A stretch of DNA of 64,000 nucleotides. Origin: Halotalea alkalilenta DSM 17697 (GTDB lineage Bacteria > Pseudomonadota > Gammaproteobacteria > Pseudomonadales > Halomonadaceae). The DNA lies in contig NZ_KK211229.1 in assembly GCF_000621205.1 (NCBI RefSeq), positions 81,807 through 145,806 of the forward strand. Direction: 5' to 3'. The translations under genes and the position numbers were made by a program. A model generated the notes under the pieces. That model was not told where the DNA came from and searched no databases. It was given only the letters and a program-made list of their open reading frames with translations. Positions 1-7,262 of the stretch are shown here, piece after piece; the stretch's first letter is position 1; each line of letters starts with the position of its first letter.

Positions 1-1020
1 GGCGACCAGGATCAGCGCTACGCCGGGCAGTGCCTCGAGCATCGATACGCCGAAGCCGATCCAGTTGCCCACCAGCACCATCAGGCCGACCATCAGCCAA
101 GCGAGCAGGCGCTGGCCGTAGCCGAGCGCCGGTACTTCGTGGACCGCGCTCTCATCGACCTCGGCTACGGGCCGGCGCGGCTGGTGGGCGCGACGCCCGA
201 TCAGCGGTTCGAGCTTGTTGTAGGTCCACACCGCCAGCGGCAGCGAGATGAACAGAGTGAAATAGGTGCCGATGGTCGTCGCGATAAGGTTGGCGGCTGC
301 AGCGAAGGTCGCCACCTCGTCGGCCATCTCGGGGTGCTGGGCGGCGATGGCGCCCACTGCGGCGGCGGTCATGCTGCCCGAGCCCACTCCCGCCCCCATG
401 CCCAGAGCGATGGGATGGAAGATGCCGAGGCTGGCGACGAAGCCGGCGAACAGCGAGATGAAGATCGCACCGATCAGAGTGCCGGTGATGTACTCGGCGA
501 GCACGCCGCGGCCTTCAGCGGAGTTCATCCCGAAGCGCTCGCCGATGATCGCCAGTCCCGGCTCGCGACCGATCGAGAAAGTCGCGCCGATCGCCTCGCG
601 CTTGATCCCGAGCAGCAGCGCCACCGGCATCGCCAGCAGCACGCAGCCGATCACATTGCCGACCTCCTGCAGCGCCAGCGCCCAGCCGGCATCGGCGAGC
701 CTCGGCAGCGAGCCGCCGACCAGCAGGCCGAGCTTGGCGATGAACAGCAATAGCGCAGGCTGGAGCACTGCGGCGGCCAGATACTGAAGCGGTAGGTCGA
801 CCTGCGTCGAGCGTGGCAGGCGAGTATGCCAAACACCCAGCGCGGCGCCGATCAACAGCGCCCAGACCATCGGTAGCAGCACTACTTGGCCGATGCCGAG
901 GGGTATCCTCACCGCACCGATCAAATCGGCGACTATCGTGATCGCCAGTGCGAGCAGGAAAAGACGCAGCCCCCGCCCAGAGAGGGGGTGCGCCTGGGCG
1001 CTCTGGGTGATGGAACTCAT
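1..1020 (-). CDS. DUF3100 domain-containing membrane protein (3' end outside window)
   Basis: The start lies at 1020 (MSSITQSAQAHPLSGRGLRL) and the frame is open to base 1, so about 340 N-terminal residues are visible and the C-terminus is cut by the window edge. The protein is very hydrophobic with roughly eight or nine membrane segments, starting at FLLALAITIVADLIGAVRIP. A Gly/Ala-rich stretch (GMGAGVGSGSMTAAAVGAIA) resembles the re-entrant loops of secondary transporters. The overall pattern fits the DUF3100 family of putative small-molecule transporters; the substrate is not known. Family assignment is from memory of the N-terminal pattern, so moderately sure. Confidence 0.7.
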   Translation of the reverse strand, partial: MSSITQSAQAHPLSGRGLRLFLLALAITIVADLIGAVRIPLGIGQVVLLPMVWALLIGAALGVWHTRLPRSTQVDLPLQYLAAAVLQPALLLFIAKLGLLVGGSLPRLADAGWALALQEVGNVIGCVLLAMPVALLLGIKREAIGATFSIGREPGLAIIGERFGMNSAEGRGVLAEYITGTLIGAIFISLFAGFVASLGIFHPIALGMGAGVGSGSMTAAAVGAIAAQHPEMADEVATFAAAANLIATTIGTYFTLFISLPLAVWTYNKLEPLIGRRAHQPRRPVAEVDESAVHEVPALGYGQRLLAWLMVGLMVLVGNWIGFGVSMLEALPGVALILVA

Positions 1021-1086
1021 GGACGAACCTCCCGTGCGAGCCCGCTAGGGCATCGATTGTCGTTATAGTGGCAAATGCTTGCCGCG

Positions 1087-1108
1087 AGCGGGCGAGGTGC
1101 CCGCTTTT
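1087..1108 (+). terminator. Small hairpin with T4 tail, no obvious upstream gene
   Basis: AGCGGGC (1087-1093) pairs with GCCCGCT (1099-1105) and is followed by TTTT. It has the shape of a plus-strand intrinsic terminator, but the only gene upstream starts at 1020 on the other strand. It could end a short untranslated transcript or be chance in G+C-rich DNA. Confidence 0.3.
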
Positions 1109-1261
1109 CGCATGATTGCATCCAGTGACGCTATCGTCGGAGTATCGAAAGGAGCGGCGTCGCAATGAAACAGGGTTGCCGTTTCAATTTTCAGATCACC
1201 GGCGGATGACACTCTAGTTATCCACAGCCGGTTCCATTCGCTGACCAGGAGAGTTGTCCAC

Positions 1262-1594
1262 ATGTTCATCGCCATGAACCGCTTCAAGGTGCGTCCCGAC
1301 GCCACCGATACCTTCGAGAAGATCTGGCTCGAGCGCGAAAGCCATCTCGAGGGGCTGCCTGGATTCATCGAATTCCAGATGCTGCGTGGCCCGGCTGAGG
1401 AAGATCACGTGCTCTACGCCTCCCACACCCTGTGGCGCTCGCGCGAGGACTTCACCGCCTGGACCAAATCGGAGGCCTTCCGCGCAGCCCATGCCAATGC
1501 TGGCCAGTCGAAACGCGCGCAAGTCTACCTCGGTCCGCCCAAGTTCGAGGGCTTCGAAGTGTTCCAGACCGTCAAAGCCAGCGAACAGGCCTGA
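1262..1594 (+). CDS. Antibiotic-biosynthesis-monooxygenase-fold protein (ABM domain)
   Basis: A 110-residue protein beginning MFIAMNRFKV. It shows the ABM/dimeric ferredoxin-like pattern: N-terminal strand, ExxW helix (FEKIWLERESHL), LPGFIEFQMLRG, then a W..R..F..W segment (TLWRSREDFTAW) and SEAFRAAHANA. Relatives include heme-degrading IsdG/HmoB-type enzymes and quinol monooxygenases. The length is normal for a single ABM domain. The conserved N-terminal N and central W/H pattern is compatible with heme or quinone binding, but the substrate cannot be read from sequence. GGAGAG lies upstream of the ATG. The gene stands alone, followed by a repeat-bearing intergenic region. Confidence 0.8.
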   Translation: MFIAMNRFKVRPDATDTFEKIWLERESHLEGLPGFIEFQMLRGPAEEDHVLYASHTLWRSREDFTAWTKSEAFRAAHANAGQSKRAQVYLGPPKFEGFEVFQTVKASEQA

Positions 1595-1628
1595 TCCAAG
1601 TGGGGGAAGAGAAGCCGTCCTCAGTTCC

Positions 1629-1895
1629 TCCCCGTTCGTCCCGAGCGTCGGCGGCGAGGCCGTGGTTCGACTGCCCTCGTTCCTCGGGCGCTTACCACGA
1701 ACGGGAGGTGGGTCATCATCTGCGGCTCGCGAAGAATGGATTTGTTCTCCTGAATGCTCTGAGCGCATACCTTCCCCCGTTCGTCCCGAGCGGCGCCGAT
1801 ACGCGCCAAGGCCGAGCATCAGCTCGGCAATGAGGGGCGCCAGTCGAGGGATCGAGCGAAGCGCGCCGAGGGATACGGTCGGTTGGTGTGGTCCC
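1629..1895. repeat. Intergenic repeat, partial and rearranged copy
   Basis: The 445-base gap before the dehydrogenase gene has no convincing gene. From 1778 it carries CGTTCGTCCCGAGCGG, then the ACGCGCCAAG...AGCTCGGCAATGA block, then GGGCGCCAGTCGAGGGATCG, ending near 1895 with a block like the end of the copies at 30021-30370. The central part (GGCCGTGGTTCGACT) is missing here but appears separately near 1657-1675, after another CGTTCGTCCCGAGCG at 1634. This looks like a dispersed noncoding repeat with an internal rearrangement. Confidence 0.7.
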
Positions 1896-2038
1896 CAGGG
1901 TCGAATACGGCTGATCATCGATCAGAACACTATCTCGCTTTCAATCGAACACCGCGGCTCCCGATACTGGGTCTTCGTTCGAGGCATGCAGGCTCGAGCG
2001 CCGACTTCGACATACAACCAACAATCGTGGAGCCGCGA

Positions 2039-2920
2039 ATGAAGATCTGTGTGATAGGCCTTGGCCAGATGGGCGGCAATATGGCGCTCACCCTCAAAGC
2101 GGCGGGGTTCGGGGTCATCGGCACCGATGTGTTCGAGACCGCGCGGGCGCGTCGTGCCGAGCAGGGGCTCGAGGTGGTCGCGCCGCAGGCGCTGCCGGAT
2201 GCGGATGTCTATCTGCTTTCCCTGCCGACCTCGGTGCAGGTGCGCGAGGTGATCGAATCCTCTCCTGGTTTGCTCGAGCGCGCGCCACGCGGTGCGGTGA
2301 TCGTCGATACCTCGACCAGCGATCCCGACGTCACCCGCGAGCTCGCGGCCAAGGTCGAGGCCGCTGGGCTCGAATGGCTCGATGCGCCGGTCAGCGGTGG
2401 TCCCAAGGGTGCTGCCAGCGGAAAGATGGGCATGCTGCTCGGTGGCCGCGAGGCGACGGTGGCGCGGGTGATGCCGATGCTCGAGGCGCTTTCCGCCAAA
2501 CGTACCCATGTCGGTCCCGCCGGCGCTGGGCACGTGGTCAAGCTGGCCAATAACTATCTCTGTGCCGCGCACCTGCTCAGCGCCGCCGAGGCGGTGGCGA
2601 TGGCGGCGAAGGCGGGTGTCGAGCCGAGCGCTTGCCTCGCCGGGATCAACAGCGGCTCCGGGCGCAGCGCGGTCAGCGAGGTCAACTTCCCCGAATGGGT
2701 GCTGTCCGGGCGCTTCGATTCCGGTTTCACCACCGGGCTGATGCGCAAGGACCTGCGTCTCGCCCGTGACGCGGCGACGGGCCTTGGGGTTTCGCTCTCA
2801 CTGCTCGAGCAGGTGGTGGCGCTGTGGCACCGTGATCCACAGGCACCCACCGATATGGACGATTTCAACCGCATCGTCGAACCGATCCTGGCGCAGGCGA
2901 AAAGCGAGGCCCCCCGCTGA
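2039..2920 (+). CDS. NAD(P)-dependent beta-hydroxyacid dehydrogenase (HIBADH/GarR family)
   Basis: A 293-residue protein from the ATG at 2039 (MKICVIGLGQMGGNMA). An in-frame extension to 1883 runs into repeat DNA and is not believed. The Rossmann motif GLGQMGGNMA is at residues 7-16, the substrate loop DAPVSGGPKGA near residue 115, and the catalytic Lys segment GAGHVVKLANNY near residue 165. These are hallmarks of 3-hydroxyisobutyrate dehydrogenase and tartronate-semialdehyde reductase; the exact hydroxyacid is unclear. The stop codon overlaps the start of the next gene (TGATG), so it is probably co-transcribed and coupled with the aldehyde dehydrogenase, suggesting a short alcohol/aldehyde/acid oxidation route. 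Confidence 0.88.
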   Translation: MKICVIGLGQMGGNMALTLKAAGFGVIGTDVFETARARRAEQGLEVVAPQALPDADVYLLSLPTSVQVREVIESSPGLLERAPRGAVIVDTSTSDPDVTRELAAKVEAAGLEWLDAPVSGGPKGAASGKMGMLLGGREATVARVMPMLEALSAKRTHVGPAGAGHVVKLANNYLCAAHLLSAAEAVAMAAKAGVEPSACLAGINSGSGRSAVSEVNFPEWVLSGRFDSGFTTGLMRKDLRLARDAATGLGVSLSLLEQVVALWHRDPQAPTDMDDFNRIVEPILAQAKSEAPR

Positions 2921-4485
2921 TGACTACTTCCAATTCTATCTCCCTGGATCTTCAGGCCCAGCGCCGGCTCGCGGCGCTGCTGGAGCATTTCGGCCTGGAC
3001 GGCGATACGCCGCGCTCGAACTGGATCGCGGGCGAATCGCTCGGCGGCGAGGGTGAGCGTATCGCGCTGAACGACCCGGTGACCGGGCGCGAGCTGATCG
3101 TTTATCGCGACGCCGGAGCTGGACTGATCGATCGCGCGGTGGCCTGCGCCGCCGAGGCCCAGCTGGTGTGGAGCGGGCTCACCGCTTCCGAGCGTGGACG
3201 GCGGATGTACGCCGCAGCGCAGACGATCGTCGCGCAAGCCGATGTGCTCGCCGAGCTCGAAAGCCTGGTCGCGGGCAAGCCGATCAGCGACTGCCGTGGC
3301 GAAGTCGCCAAGGTGCGCGAGATGTTCGAGTACTACGCCGGCTGGTGCGACAAGCAGCACGGCGAGGTGATCCCGGTGCCGACCTCGCACCTCAATTTCG
3401 TCCGCTACGTGCCGTTCGGCGTGGTCGGCCAGATCACGCCGTGGAACGCGCCGCTGTTCACCTGCGGCTGGCAGCTCGCACCCGCGCTTGCCGCTGGCAA
3501 CGGCGTGGTGCTCAAGCCCTCCGAACTGACCCCGTTCAGCTCGGTGGCGCTGGTTGGGCTGCTTGAGGCCAGCGGCCTGCCGCGCGGGCTGGTCAACATC
3601 GTCAACGGTCTCGGGGCCACTACCGGCCAGGCGCTCACCGGCCACGATGGGATCAGCAAGCTGGTGTTCGTCGGTTCGCCCGAAAGCGGCCGGATGATCG
3701 CTGAAGCCGGCGCCCGTCGGCTGGTGCCGAGCGTGCTCGAACTCGGCGGCAAGTCGGCCAATATCGTGTTCGACGACGCCAGGCTCGACGATGCGATAGG
3801 CGGTGCCCAGGCGGCGATCTTCGGCGGTGCGGGGCAGAGCTGCGTCGCTGGTTCGCGCTTGCTGGTCCAGCGTGAGATATTCGATCAGGTGGTCGAGCGG
3901 CTGGCGCGTGCCGCCGCATTGATCCCGGTCGGCCTGCCCTCGGAGCCCGGCACCCGCATGGGGCCGCTGCAGAACGCGCGGCAGTTCGAGCGGGTCACCC
4001 GGATGATCGAAGAGGCCAAGGCGGCTGGGGCTCGGGTAGTCAGCGGTGGCGGTCGTCCCCAAGGGCTGCCGGAGGGGGCCGATGGCTACTTCGTCGCACC
4101 GACGGTGCTGGCCGATGTCACCCCGGAGATGACCATCGCCCGTGAGGAGGTGTTCGGTCCGGTGCTGGTGGTGATGCCGTTCGATGACGAGCAAGAGGCG
4201 CTGGCGCTCGCCAATGCCACCCGCTTCGGCCTCGCCGGTGCGGTATGGACGCAGGATCCGGCGCGTGCCCACCGGGTCGCCGCGCAGCTGCGCGCCGGCA
4301 CGGTGTGGATCAACGGCTACAAGACGATCAGCGTGATGTCTCCGTTCGGTGGCTTCCGCGACAGCGGCTATGGCCGCTCGAGTGGACTCGATGGGCTTCG
4401 CGAGTACAGCGTGGCGCAGAGCGTATGGGTCGAGACCGCCGCGCGCTCGAGCGTGGCGATGGGCTATGGCAGCGGCCTGGTGTAA
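2920..4485 (+). CDS. NAD(P)-dependent aldehyde dehydrogenase
   Basis: A 521-residue ALDH-superfamily enzyme. Visible motifs are GQITPWNAPLF (coenzyme and substrate channel, residues 170-180), KPSELTPFSS, the general-base segment VLELGGKSANIVF with Glu274, and the nucleophile segment GGAGQSCVAGSRL with Cys308. The C-terminal EEVFGPVLVVMPFD and PFGGFRDSGYGRSSG are also typical. Length and motifs are complete, so it should be active. The start overlaps the previous stop codon, so it is translated with the beta-hydroxyacid dehydrogenase. The substrate is not identifiable; a semialdehyde made by the partner enzyme is plausible. Confidence 0.93.
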   Translation: MTTSNSISLDLQAQRRLAALLEHFGLDGDTPRSNWIAGESLGGEGERIALNDPVTGRELIVYRDAGAGLIDRAVACAAEAQLVWSGLTASERGRRMYAAAQTIVAQADVLAELESLVAGKPISDCRGEVAKVREMFEYYAGWCDKQHGEVIPVPTSHLNFVRYVPFGVVGQITPWNAPLFTCGWQLAPALAAGNGVVLKPSELTPFSSVALVGLLEASGLPRGLVNIVNGLGATTGQALTGHDGISKLVFVGSPESGRMIAEAGARRLVPSVLELGGKSANIVFDDARLDDAIGGAQAAIFGGAGQSCVAGSRLLVQREIFDQVVERLARAAALIPVGLPSEPGTRMGPLQNARQFERVTRMIEEAKAAGARVVSGGGRPQGLPEGADGYFVAPTVLADVTPEMTIAREEVFGPVLVVMPFDDEQEALALANATRFGLAGAVWTQDPARAHRVAAQLRAGTVWINGYKTISVMSPFGGFRDSGYGRSSGLDGLREYSVAQSVWVETAARSSVAMGYGSGLV

Positions 4486-4496
4486 CGATCGAGCGC

Positions 4497-4525
4497 GAGC
4501 CCGGCCGCAGCAGCCGGGCTCTTCA
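4497..4525 (+). terminator. Hairpin after the aldehyde dehydrogenase gene
   Basis: GAGCCCGGC (4497-4505) pairs perfectly with GCCGGGCTC (4513-4521) around a 7-base loop and is followed by TTCATC. The stem is strong but the T tract is weak, so it may only reduce read-through into the next gene. Confidence 0.55.
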
Positions 4526-4554
4526 TCCTGAGCGTTCGTGCAAGGAGCAAGACG

Positions 4555-5442
4555 ATGAGTTTCGGTATCGATCATCCGCTGATCGCGGTACGCGATCTCG
4601 ATCAGGCATACGCCCGTGCGCGTATGCTCGGTTTCACCCTCAACCCGCGTCACAGCCACCCCTGGGGCACCGATAACCATCTGCTGTTCTTCGCCAACAA
4701 CTTCATCGAATTGATCGCCATCGCCCGGCCGGAGCAGACCAGCTACGCCGATGCCAATGGCTTTCGCTTCGCTCGGCTGATCGAGGCACGCCTGACCCTT
4801 GGCGAGGGGATCGCGATGGTCGCGCTCGAAAGCAGCCAGATGGCGCACGACCATGCGCTGGTCGAGGCGCGCGGTTTCTCGCCTTGGGATCCGATCGAAT
4901 TTCGCCGTCTGGCTCATCTTCCCGATGGCAGCGATGTCGAGGTCGGTGTCGCCCTCGATATCCTCCATGATCCCGAACGTCCCTTCCTCACCCAGTTTCT
5001 CTGCCAGCAGCTGCGCCCGGAGCTGTTTCGCGTCGACCCGAATCTCGAGCGCCACCCCAACCAGGCGGCGCGGATCAGCGCGGTATGGTATTCGAGCGAC
5101 GCGCCCGAACGCGATATCGAGCACTTCCAGGCGATCCACGGTACCGACGCCGTCGAATCGGTGGAGGGGGGCTATCGTGTACGTACCGAGAAGGGCGACT
5201 GCTGGCTGCTCGGCGCAGCCGTGCTCGCCGCCCGCCTGCCTTCGCTCGGCCCGCTCGCGGCCTCGCCGCCGCGCGCGGTGGCGTTGAGCATCGAATGTCT
5301 CGATCTCGAAGCCGCGGTGCAGTACTGGCGCGAGCGCGAGGTTCCCTTCGCTCGCTTGTCGGCGGGCGTGGTCGAGATTCCTCCCGCAGTGCTCGGCGGC
5401 ACGCTGTTGCGCTTCGAACAGTGCGAGGAGTGCTTGCTGTGA
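4555..5442 (+). CDS. VOC family (glyoxalase-like) protein
   Basis: A 295-residue protein starting MSFGIDHPLIAVRDLDQAYA, the usual opening of a vicinal-oxygen-chelate domain. The segment HSHPWGTDNHLLFFANNFIELIA carries the His and Glu positions expected of the first half, with a second, more divergent half from about residue 150 (NQAARISAVWYSSDAPERDIEHF). It matches the Glyoxalase_3-type long VOC proteins better than small lyases. These bind a divalent metal and act on small, often electrophilic, substrates. Position after dehydrogenases suggests a role in the same catabolic or detoxification route. The exact reaction is unknown. Confidence 0.8.
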   Translation: MSFGIDHPLIAVRDLDQAYARARMLGFTLNPRHSHPWGTDNHLLFFANNFIELIAIARPEQTSYADANGFRFARLIEARLTLGEGIAMVALESSQMAHDHALVEARGFSPWDPIEFRRLAHLPDGSDVEVGVALDILHDPERPFLTQFLCQQLRPELFRVDPNLERHPNQAARISAVWYSSDAPERDIEHFQAIHGTDAVESVEGGYRVRTEKGDCWLLGAAVLAARLPSLGPLAASPPRAVALSIECLDLEAAVQYWREREVPFARLSAGVVEIPPAVLGGTLLRFEQCEECLL

Positions 5443-5469
5443 ATCCCGTTCTCGCGCGGAGCCGCTGAG

Positions 5470-6207
5470 ATGCCAAGAGAATATCGACGCGACACCCTTT
5501 GGGCGCAGATGCTCGAAGCCGCGCACGCAGCGATCCAGCGCCATCCGCTGCTGGCCGGGTACTATCGCGCCAGCCTGCTCGAGCACGATGGCTTCGCTTC
5601 GGCGCTGGCCGGGGTGATCGCGCGGACGCTGGCCTCGGAGCATGTGCCCTTCGAGGCCGCCCGCGACCAGGTGCGCGAGGCGCTGGCCGCCGAGCCGCGG
5701 ATCGTCGACGCCGCCCTCGATGACATCCTGGTACTGCTGCGCGAGGACGCCGCTATCCCTGAGCCGTTCACCCCGCTGCTCTACTTTCCGGGCTATCGCG
5801 CGCTGCAGTGCCAGCGCGTCGCCCATGCCTGGTGGCAGGCCGGGCTGACCGATCTGGCGAGCTATCTCCAGTACCGCGTCGCCTGCGACTTCGCCGTCGA
5901 TATCCATCCCGCCGCGCGGATCGGCAGTGGGATCTTCATCGATCACGGCGCCGGCATCGTGATCGGTGAAACGGCGGTGGTCGAGGATGGCGTCACCCTG
6001 TTCCAGGGCGTCACCCTCGGCGGCACGGGCAAGCTCGACGGCGACCGCCACCCCAAGGTGAGGCGCGGCGCCTTCCTCGGTGCCGGGGCGCTGGTGCTCG
6101 GCAACATCGAGATCGGCGAGGGCGCCAAGGTCGGCGCCGGGGCGATCGTGACCAAGCCGGTCGCGCCGGGGGAGACCGTGGTCGGCCCCACCGCGCGGGT
6201 GCGCTGA
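5470..6207 (+). CDS. cysE: Serine O-acetyltransferase
   Basis: A 245-residue SATase of the EpsC/CysE type: it acetylates L-serine with acetyl-CoA, the first step of cysteine synthesis in the cytoplasm. The N-terminal helical region (residues 1-130) ends in PGYRALQCQRVAHAWW. The left-handed beta-helix follows with DIHPAARIGSGIFIDHGAGI, VIGETAVVEDGV, LFQGVTLGGTG and DRHPKVRRGAFLGAGA, including the catalytic Asp-His pair region. The C-terminus is short (PTARVR) and lacks the long tail with terminal Ile of E. coli CysE, so complex formation with CysK may differ. It lies 27 bases after the VOC gene. Confidence 0.9.
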   Translation: MPREYRRDTLWAQMLEAAHAAIQRHPLLAGYYRASLLEHDGFASALAGVIARTLASEHVPFEAARDQVREALAAEPRIVDAALDDILVLLREDAAIPEPFTPLLYFPGYRALQCQRVAHAWWQAGLTDLASYLQYRVACDFAVDIHPAARIGSGIFIDHGAGIVIGETAVVEDGVTLFQGVTLGGTGKLDGDRHPKVRRGAFLGAGALVLGNIEIGEGAKVGAGAIVTKPVAPGETVVGPTARVR

Positions 6208-6227
6208 TCCTCGAGCCCGGTTTGGCC

Positions 6228-7142
6228 TCAGTCGGCGCTGCGAAACGCCTGCATCCAGAGGCGAAGATGGCGCAGCAGCGCCAGCCCCGCCTTCGGCAGT
6301 CGGCGTTGGACACGTGTGATCATGTGCGCCTGGGAGTTCTGGAATGGCGCGGCGGCGACCGGGCGGGCGACCACGGTGCCATCGTCGAGCTCGCGCGCGG
6401 CGGCGAAGCGAGGCAGCAAGGTCGTCGCCAGCCCCGCGACCACCGACTGGCGCAGCACCGCCATGGAGTTGGTCTCGAGCGCGATGCGCGGGCGCCGGCC
6501 CGCCTCGTCGAAGGCCTGGTCGACCAGGGTGCGGATACCGTGACCCGGGCGCCAGGCGGCAAGCGGGGTATCGGCGATCGCCTCGAAGCTCAGTGGAGAC
6601 TCGTCGCCGGCCAGCGGATGGTTGGGCGGGAGGATCAGCAGCAGCGGCTGGCGGCTGGAGTGCCAGAAGCGGATGCGTGGATGCACCCGCTCGTGGAACA
6701 TCAGACCGATGTGGGCGCGGTCCTCGACCACCGCTTCGATGATATCGTCGGTGCCGGCCAGCTGGATGTCGAGGCGAATGCCTGGATAGCGCTCGGTGAA
6801 CGCCTTCAATGGCTGGCCGATCAGATCGGTGACGAAACCCTCGCCGACCACCAGCGAGAGCGTGCCGGTCTCCATCCGCTGGTAGGTTTCGAGTCCGGCG
6901 ACGAACTCGTCCTCGAGCATCCGCCTGCGGCGACAGTAGTCGAGCACCATCTCACCCACCGCGGTGGGGCGAATGCCTCTCGGTGTGCGCTCGAGCAGCG
7001 GCGCATCGAGCGCCTGCTCGAGCAGGGTGATCTGGCGGCTCACCGCCGAAGGGGCGATGCCGAGGCGCGTCGCCGCCTTGCGCAGCGAGCCCGATTCCAC
7101 CGTGGTGCTGAAATAGACCAAGCGTTGCTGAGGGACGTCCAT
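6228..7142 (-). CDS. LysR-family transcriptional regulator
   Basis: A 304-residue LTTR using the ATG at 7142 (MDVPQQRLVYF), which has AAGGA nine bases upstream; an upstream in-frame ATG at 7181 is less likely. The winged helix is visible in residues 1-60 (SLRKAATRLGIAPSAVSRQITLLEQAL). The effector domain follows with a typical ESPLSFEAIADTPLAAW central part. It converges with cysE and has no divergent partner in the window, so its target is not evident; it could act on the dehydrogenase-cysE genes or on unlinked ones. Confidence 0.88.
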   Translation of the reverse strand: MDVPQQRLVYFSTTVESGSLRKAATRLGIAPSAVSRQITLLEQALDAPLLERTPRGIRPTAVGEMVLDYCRRRRMLEDEFVAGLETYQRMETGTLSLVVGEGFVTDLIGQPLKAFTERYPGIRLDIQLAGTDDIIEAVVEDRAHIGLMFHERVHPRIRFWHSSRQPLLLILPPNHPLAGDESPLSFEAIADTPLAAWRPGHGIRTLVDQAFDEAGRRPRIALETNSMAVLRQSVVAGLATTLLPRFAAARELDDGTVVARPVAAAPFQNSQAHMITRVQRRLPKAGLALLRHLRLWMQAFRSAD

Positions 7143-7262
7143 CGACGACGGTCCTTGAGGAAGAAGCATCGATTGGGCCACTCGCTGGTGCGAGCGTCAA
7201 TCTCTCGCCGTGCAGTCCGTGCGCCCGCTGGGAATCGCGGTTTTCCGGCATGATGCCGGCGT

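Noticed and set aside
2554-6051. Very long minus-strand open frame (about 1165 codons)
   Set aside because: It is antisense to well-supported aldehyde dehydrogenase, VOC and cysE genes and has the His/Arg/Asp-rich composition of G+C-rich antisense frames.
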